Shown: positions 57,738 to 64,000 of the stretch, one piece after another | Layout: every line of letters starts with the position of its first letter | Position numbering within the stretch: the first letter of the stretch is position 1 | Assembly: GCA_027257055.1 (NCBI GenBank) | Contig: JAPVLO010000073.1 | Span: 5,942,501 to 6,006,500, forward strand | Direction of reading: 5' to 3' | Length of the DNA: 64,000 nucleotides | Source: Cephalopachus bancanus | Taxonomy: Eukaryota > Chordata > Mammalia > Primates > Tarsiidae | The notes under the pieces: model-generated | Seen by the model: the letters and a program-made list of their open reading frames with translations, nothing else | The model's database searches: none | Told to the model about the DNA's origin: nothing | Made by a program: the position numbers and the translations under genes

Positions 57738-58619
57738 GAAGCCCATAAAACCCCAGCCCTCTTGCCAAGCTGAATTACATTATCTGATGAAGTGCTTTTC
57801 ACAGTTCATCTTCATTCACGGGGAATCTATGAGGAGTGGGAGTTTCCAGGCTCCTGTGTTCCATGGGCACTTGAACTTTTGTTTTTTGTCTTTTCCTTCT
57901 TGTTTCATGCAACTGCAAAAGTAAATAAATAAACAAATAGTATTTACACTTGTCCCACTAGAGAGAAACAACTGGTCTGGTCTTCATGGTTTGAGGGACA
58001 GAATTTGGTTCACCAGGTTCTGGAGAGTTAGGTTTAGATGTGATCAGCTGCTGAGAAAAACCTGTGGGAAAAATGCCTCAGAGCCATGCCTCACTCACGC
58101 AGAAGGGCAGCTGAGCCCTCATCAAGGGCTCAACCAAGTCTTGGCAATCAGTCCTGGCAACTAATTTTTCTTAAGTCTGGTCACCAACTTGACTTTTCTG
58201 TGTCTATTTAACTCTAGTACTATGGGAATTCACTTTTCTAGGCCTTGTCATTTTTATCTACACACAAAGACTTTAGGCCCAATGATTTAGAACTGGTTTG
58301 ATCATTGAAACTGTGGCTAGTCTGAATTAAGATGCCCTGTAAGTATTGTGAAATACACACTGAATTTTGAGGACTTAGTGAGAAAGAATATATAACATAT
58401 CTTTTTAGTATTTTTGTTTTGATTATATATTGGCATGATAATATTTGGATGTATTGGTTTAAATAAAATATATTATTAAAATCTGCCTTGCCTGTTTCTT
58501 TTTTATAATTATTTCTGTTACTAGAACATTTAAAATTACATATGTGGCTCACACTAAATACCTATGGACAGCACTGATTCTAGAGGTACTGTGGCATACT
58601 GAAAGGATATAATATTTAG
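57738..58619. other. Intergenic DNA, no recognised feature
   Basis: No gene supported; a 104-codon - strand frame (58238-58552) has no recognisable domain. Confidence 0.45.
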
Positions 58620-58830
58620 TAACAGAAAACCCTAAATCAAGTTTCTGGTTTTACCATTTCTTGGTAAGCCTCTAGGCACAAATGCCGATTTTTCCACTGA
58701 CCTTGGCAAGTTATTACATCTCTAGGTGCCTCGAGTAAGTTAGGTTTCCTCATCAGTAAAATGGCATCATGAAACCTTGTAAGGCTTTATGAAAATGAAA
58801 TAAGTTAATAAATTCAAAGAATGACACCCA
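58620..58830 (+). repeat. MIR SINE
   Basis: CCACTGACCTTGGCAAGTTATTACATCTCTAGGTGCCTCGAG ... CCTCATCAGTAAAATGGCATCATG ... GAAATAAGTTAATAAATTC. Confidence 0.8.
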
Positions 58831-59467
58831 TCCCATGAATAGCACTACAAAACTACAAATTATTCATATCTCTCAACTGGATTTTATTATATTGAAAGGA
58901 GAATGAGAAAGGATGAGATTTGAATCCAGTGAAACCATGTATTTAAAATTAATTTATAAATCATTAAGACTTGGCAAATATTAGTAACAGTCCAGCTCTA
59001 AAAATCAATAAATCTAGGCAATCCTGATGGTCATTACAAAATTTGAGTCCGGCCAGGGTAAATATCAGTTCAGCTTTCACACTCTTTCACCCTCGTGTTT
59101 CAAGTTGGCCTACTGAGCATATTTTTTTTAATCACATTCAGACTTTGTTCTAAGTAATATTTTAGTAAAAAGAAAAAAAATTCAAGAGTAATGCTAACCT
59201 CACCCTAGAACTTGTGTATATAAATAGACATTGGACATTTAATTTGCTCTCTCGATTTTAATACCACATAGTTTTTAGGTTGAGTTGGGGTTTTCTATAA
59301 CATATTGCACTTTAGAAGTATTTGGACATGTTATGAGAATAGGATTCCAAGATTTCAGTAGTAATATATGGTACATCTTCTGAGGGGAAGGAATATATAA
59401 TTCTTTTATTTATTTTCAAAGTTCAATACATGCTTGGAGATGCAAAAGAAAGAGTTCTTTTATTTCT
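58831..59467. other. Intergenic DNA, no recognised feature
   Basis: Nothing identified. Confidence 0.45.
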
Positions 59468-59752
59468 TTTTTTTTTTTTCCTCTCTGTTTGAATCAGAGT
59501 TTTACTCTGTTGCCCAAGTTGGAATGCAGTGTTGCAGTCACGGCTCATCACAGCCTTAATCTCCTGGATTTAGGCAATCCTTCTATCTCAGCCTCCCGAG
59601 TAGCTGGGACTACAAGCACAGCCACCATGGCCGGCTAATTTTTTTTATTTTTAATCTTTGTAGAGTTGAGGTCTCGCTGTTACCCAAGCTCGTCTCGAAC
59701 TCCTGAGCCCAAGAATCCTCCTGCTTACAGGCGTGAGCCACCATACCGGACC
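59468..59752 (-). mobile_element. Old Alu SINE (AluJ-like)
   Basis: Antisense dimer: poly-T, then TTTTACTCTGTTGCCCAAG ... GTGAGCCACCATACCGGACC. The left arm has a deletion before CTTACAGGCGTGAG. Confidence 0.9.
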
Positions 59753-59779
59753 TACATTTATTTTTAATTGTGATGATTT

Positions 59780-59960
59780 TTAAATTGGAAACATTCATTC
59801 ATTTTATTCCAGTAATAATTGCTGATTGCCTACCATGTGACAGGCACTGCTCTAGACACAGGAACAAAAAAGACAATCAACCAAGACAGAGATCGTGTCT
59901 TCATAGAGCTATACGGTACCAAAATTATTGAGAGAGCAAGCTAAATATCGAGCATATGAG
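59780..59960 (-). repeat. L2 LINE 3' end
   Basis: ATTGCTGATTGCCTACCATGTGACAGGCACTGCTCTAGACACAGGAACAAAAAAGACAATC is antisense L2. Confidence 0.75.
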
Positions 59961-60399
59961 TATACATAACTTTGAGGGTGAGGTTGGTGTGTATCAATTC
60001 AGTTTCCTTGACTTTTTTTCCACAACATTATTTTGAACATAGTCTGAGAGTAGGATCAAAAATTCAGTCCATTTTTACACCAAATATCAACTTATGTATA
60101 TTCTTCTGTAGTAATAAGACTCATCATGAAACCCCAGCAAAAAATCCCACCTATTCGATGCCAGATGGCACAAAAAACAAACCATTTATAGAGAGGATTA
60201 CAAGTAGGCTATACACAAAAGTGCTGTCACTGCATGATTCCTAGTCTTTCAACTAAGTGCCAAGGATTTATATGCTTAACTCCATTAGGATGTATGGAAA
60301 TTAACAATGCATGAACACAAAAAGCAATCCTCAACTGGAAAGTAAAGTCTTGAAGAGCCCCAAGATAAAAGTTGTACATTTTGCACATATTTTTGACAA

Positions 60400-61242
60400 G
60401 GGTCTATTTTTTAATTGACAATTTAACTATGTATATTTATGGAGTATAAAGTGATGTTTTGATCTATATATACATTATAGAATTATTCTAACATGCAAAT
60501 TAACATATCCATCACCTCACGAATTTATCTTTTCTTTGTGGTGAGAACATTAAATATTCATTTTAGCAATTTTGAAATATACAATACATGATTACTAACT
60601 ACTGTTGCTGGGCAGTGCAATAGATCGCTAAAGCTTATTCCTCCAGTCTAACTGAATAGACATCTTCTCTTTCCCCATCCCTCCTATTCCTCCCTCCATT
60701 CTCTGCTAACCACCTTTCTGCTCCCTGTTTCTTTGAGACTGACTTTTTTAGATTCCACAAATAAGTGAGATCATACAGTATTTGTCTTTCTGTCCCTGGT
60801 CTATTTCACTTAGCATAATGTCCTCTAGTTCCATCAATATTGTCTCAAATGACAGGCTTTCCTTCTTTTTTTAAGATTATACAGTACTCCATATTATATA
60901 TTATATTATGTATAAATATATCTCACATTTGTTTTATCCATTCATTCTCACTGATGGACATTTACACTGCTTCCATATCTTGGCTATTGTGAATAATATT
61001 GAAATGAACTTGGGAATACAGAGACCTCTTTGACATACTGATTTTAATTTCCTTGGATATATACCCAGAAGTGGAGTGGCTAAAACATACGGTAGTTTTT
61101 GAGGAGCCTCTATGATTTCCATAATAGTTCTACTAATTTACTTTCCCACTAACTATGTACAAGAGTTCCCTTTTCTTCACATCCTCATCAATACTGGTTA
61201 TCGTTCATCTTTTTGATAACAGACATTCTAAGTGTCTTTTAA
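60400..61242 (-). repeat. L1M-type LINE 3' end
   Basis: Antisense L1 in order: TTATGGAGTATAAAGTGATG, CACAAATAAGTGAGATCATACAG, CACTTAGCATAATGTCCTCTAGTTCCATC, TTGTTTTATCCATTCATTC, ACCCAGAAGTGGAGTGGCTAAAACATACGG. An Alu has inserted at its far end. Diverged and non-coding. Confidence 0.85.
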
Positions 61243-61255
61243 AATTAAATTTTAA

Positions 61256-61544
61256 GCCAGGCTCAGTGGCTCAGCCTGTAATCCCGCGCCTTTGGGAGGC
61301 TGAGGTGAGTGGATTGCCTGAGCCCGCAGGTTCGAGACCCGCCTCGGCAGCGAGACCTCATCTCTATAATAAATCAAAAACTCAGCTGGGCGTGGTAGCG
61401 CATGCCTGTAATTCCGGCTACTTGGAAGGCTGAGGCGGAAGGATCGTCGGAGCCCAGCAGGGCGAGGCTGCGATGGCCGGGAGGGCCACTGCACTCCAGT
61501 CTGGGTGACAGAGTGAGACTCCAACTAAAAAAAGAAAAAATAAT
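61256..61544 (+). mobile_element. Alu SINE, lineage-specific AluJ-like subfamily
   Basis: GCTCAGTGGCTCAGCCTGTAATCCCGCGCC and CTCATCTCTATAATAAATC. Like the copy at 7699, the left arm lacks the GGGCAACTTGG stretch (reads CTCGGCAGCGAGACC), so these two may share a sub-lineage. Probable target-site duplication AATTAAATTTTAA (61243-61255) and AATTAAACTTTAG (61545-61557). Confidence 0.94.
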
Positions 61545-61624
61545 AATTAAACTTTAGAACTGTTTAGGTTGTAAGTGGGAAGCAGATTAGGTAATGATCT
61601 GACTATACATAATGTAGGCTATAT

Positions 61625-61720
61625 GTTGAAGAGGCTGTGTGGTGTAGTGGACAACACTCTCTAAGCTGCAGTCTACAGGTCAGCTAGATTTTATTCCCTA
61701 ATTCAAGTATAAATGCTTGG
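61625..61720 (+). repeat. MIR SINE 5' fragment
   Basis: GAGGCTGTGTGGTGTAGTGGACAACACTCTCTAAGCTGCAGTC fits the MIR start. Confidence 0.6.
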
Positions 61721-61870
61721 ATGCAAAAGAGCCGATGTACTTGAAAGTGTTATACATGATGCTAAGCAGCATATATACCTGTACTTGTATGCAGAACTTA
61801 CCTGAACTAATGAATGCCTAATTGAGAGGGAATTTTAAATTTTATATGATGAAGTTTTGTTTTGTTTGGG

Positions 61871-62166
61871 TTTTTTTTTTTTGAGTCGGAGTCACCATCT
61901 GTCACCCAGGCTGGAGTGCAGTGGCACGCTCGTGGCCACCGCAGGCAGCCTCGACTTGCTGGGCTCACGTGATCCTTCCACTCAGTCTTCCAAGTAGCTA
62001 GAACTGCAGGTGCACGCCACCATACCCGGCTAATTTTTTGATTCATTGTAGAAATAAGGTCTCACCAAGTTGCCTAGGCTGGTCTTGAATCCATTGCTCA
62101 GGCAATCCACTCACCTCGGCCTCCCAAAGTGCTGGGATTAATAAGCGAGAGCCACCGCACCTGGCC
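61871..62166 (-). mobile_element. Alu SINE, lineage-specific AluJ-like subfamily
   Basis: Antisense dimer. The linker reads TTTTTTGATTCATTGTAGAAATAAGG and the right arm CGTGGCCACCGCAGGCAGCC, complementary to the subfamily marks. Poly-T at 61871-61882. Confidence 0.92.
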
Positions 62167-64000
62167 TGAGTTGTTATTTTAAATTAATTGACCAGATCCA
62201 CTATGAAAGAGGTACAAGAAACCCATTATTCCTTTAGATAAAATCTGCTAGAAAAGATATGGAGCTTATAAAGAGCTGTGGTAGTCAAGGCTTTAATACA
62301 AGTAACACAAAATGATAGCAGTCCTGAAGCTGTACACAACCCCACAGTGACTGGAGGAGACACCAGATTAACTAAAAGCTGCCAGAAATTTTCACATTCA
62401 CATTTCACAGGACAAAGCATTTACCTGGATGCCTAACATTGGTATCTAGTCTTCCAATTTACCTGGATAACTGTTTGTCCAAACAACTGGCTCTGAAAAT
62501 GTTAGAATCATAGCTCTCTTCTACAGTTGTAATTGGGATTAAGCGACACAAAATCCACACTTTAAAAATGCTTCAAATATTGAAATCTTAGGGGTGGGAC
62601 AATTTCCACCTAAACCTCCTAAACCTGTTCACATGCCCACCCCAATGCAGTCCAGTGACATTCAGAGAGATGATGGTTAATGGCCACAGGAACAGATTAT
62701 AGAGTTTGTGAATGTAAGGCATTGGGTATTTTGAATCTCTATAAACAAGATACATTTTTCATAATGCATGCATGCGACAGCATTCTTTATACCCATGGAA
62801 ATGATTAACGACCCATTAACTATAGCCATACCAGAAAACAACTGCTATAAATCACACACCAACTGCCAATACAGGATGCTGTGATTCCAGATCAGATAAA
62901 GGAGAAAGGCAATCCCAACCAAATTCTATGCAGTGAAATTGTATACACCTTCTCATTACCACCTTCTCAAAGTGAGTTGCCACCCGCTTTGAGTCGTTGG
63001 AAGTATAGTTCTATGCTTTCTCATTCCAGAGATTACAAACTCTATTATCAGCTCTGGACTGTGTTCAAGCTTAAGAAGACTTAAAGAATGATTTGGCTGG
63101 TTGCTTTTTTATCATATTCAATTAGTAAGATGAATCAGCACTATTTTATATAAGAACTTATATTCAGCTCTAATTTATGCCTAGTAAAGAAGCAAAAGGA
63201 GTATCTCATAAAAGGCAGACAAAGAATAACAAGAAAAGATAACCTGATTTTTACCTGAGTAATATCATCCTCGTAAAGTCTGTTCTCAAGTAGCTAAATG
63301 ACCAGTTTCTTTTTCAACCCCTTTGCTTTTGGTCCTATAGCTAATTGTGAATAATACACAGGTAAAATTAGAGCAGAATGTACTCATCATGTTAAAATTT
63401 ATTTTTGTATTATTGAGATTTTACTTCTGTACTGATAAATCAGGCTGGTTTTATTTTATTTTTTCCAGGATATGCTACCCTTTTGGCTATTAAAAAATTA
63501 ACGATCATAAGTCCAAAGCCAGATAAAAGCTGCAGGTATTTTGTCATGTATTTGAGCTCCAGGTTAGGAGCTCAATGCATAAAATATCTGCTCTTGGCTC
63601 ATAATCTGTCTGAGAGACATTAAGTTATTAGGAAATGGTTTGAAATTTTGAGTAGTAAAGCAAATAAGGAATCATGTAAAGGCTAATGTAATAAGTCTAA
63701 AAAGCAAACAAAATTCCCCCAAATCCAGAGTAAATCCTTGGCCAAAAAACCTTTCTGTCCAACATTCAAATAATTATTCCAACGTTTGAGTTCAGTTGAA
63801 GCCTGTGTCATGGTCTTTTTCCTTCTTCTGTTTCCTCCTCAGAGCCTAGCACAGCATCTTTTATGCAGTAGGTTCATAATCACCCATTCAACAAAAATGT
63901 GTCCAGTGCTCTCTGTGTGCCAGGACTGAACAGTGACAAAATAATAGGACTAGGATATTTGTTAAATGGATAAAATAATGCTACCCCGGGACTTATTCTT
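62167..64000. other. Intergenic DNA, no recognised feature
   Basis: No gene supported. A scrap around 63850-63935 (AGAGCCTAGCACAGCATC ... CTCTGTGTGCCAGGACTG) may be L2-derived. Confidence 0.45.

Noticed and set aside
1..64000. CRISPR arrays, bacterial operons, prophage or integrative elements
   Set aside because: No direct-repeat/spacer array, no dense coding and no ribosome-binding-site pattern; Alus, MIRs and introns mark the DNA as primate nuclear.
1..64000. tRNA, rRNA or snRNA genes
   Set aside because: No A/B-box pair with a cloverleaf was seen outside Alu/MIR sequences, whose internal promoters are expected; a tRNAscan/Rfam search would be decisive.

Overview
This window is vertebrate nuclear DNA, specifically from a primate. 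It is AT-rich and almost entirely non-coding. It holds dimeric, A-tailed Alu SINEs flanked by target-site duplications, together with L1 and L2 LINEs, MIR SINEs, MaLR/ERV-L-type LTRs and many dinucleotide microsatellites. Most Alus belong to one distinctive AluJ-like subfamily. It carries the block 'CTCATCTCTACAATAAATC' between the arms and lacks AluS/AluY hallmarks. That argues against an anthropoid and suggests a basal haplorhine, most likely a tarsier; the species is inference.

One gene is supported with high confidence. It is a two-exon microprotein gene on the + strand at about 40.1-42.0 kb, and its 59-residue product is recognised as SMIM30 (small integral membrane protein 30; the human locus was formerly LINC00998, chromosome 7q31). 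A GC-rich promoter holds a ZNF143/THAP11-type element, an inverted pair of YY1-like cores and an ETS-like site. Exon 1 ends at a GT donor, the intron is about 0.93 kb, and exon 2 carries the whole reading frame. The predicted spliced mRNA also has a 16-codon upstream ORF whose stop overlaps the SMIM30 start as ATGA, an arrangement suited to termination-reinitiation.

Layout: 1-7 kb is unique sequence with two related antisense retrocopy-like blocks, a (GT)n tract and an MLT1-type LTR. 7.7-14 kb has three Alus and a hAT-type element. 15-23 kb is the most rearranged part: a 43-bp-arm quasi-palindrome at 17.0 kb, an MLT2-type LTR at 19.6-20.2 kb, and a mosaic in which pieces at 19.2 and 22.5 kb recur joined together at 20.9-21.1 kb. 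23-39 kb is gene-poor, with MIR/L2 fossils. 39.7-42 kb is the gene. 42-64 kb is again intergenic, with L2 and L1M pieces, a 5'-inverted (twin-primed) L1 at 52.5-53.4 kb, a second MLT1-type LTR, long CA/GT repeats and five Alus.

I found no tRNA, rRNA, CRISPR array or intact mobile-element coding capacity. The other longer open frames lie in repeats or in unique DNA with no recognisable domain. Family names of old repeats were assigned by eye from remembered consensus sequences, so their boundaries are approximate.
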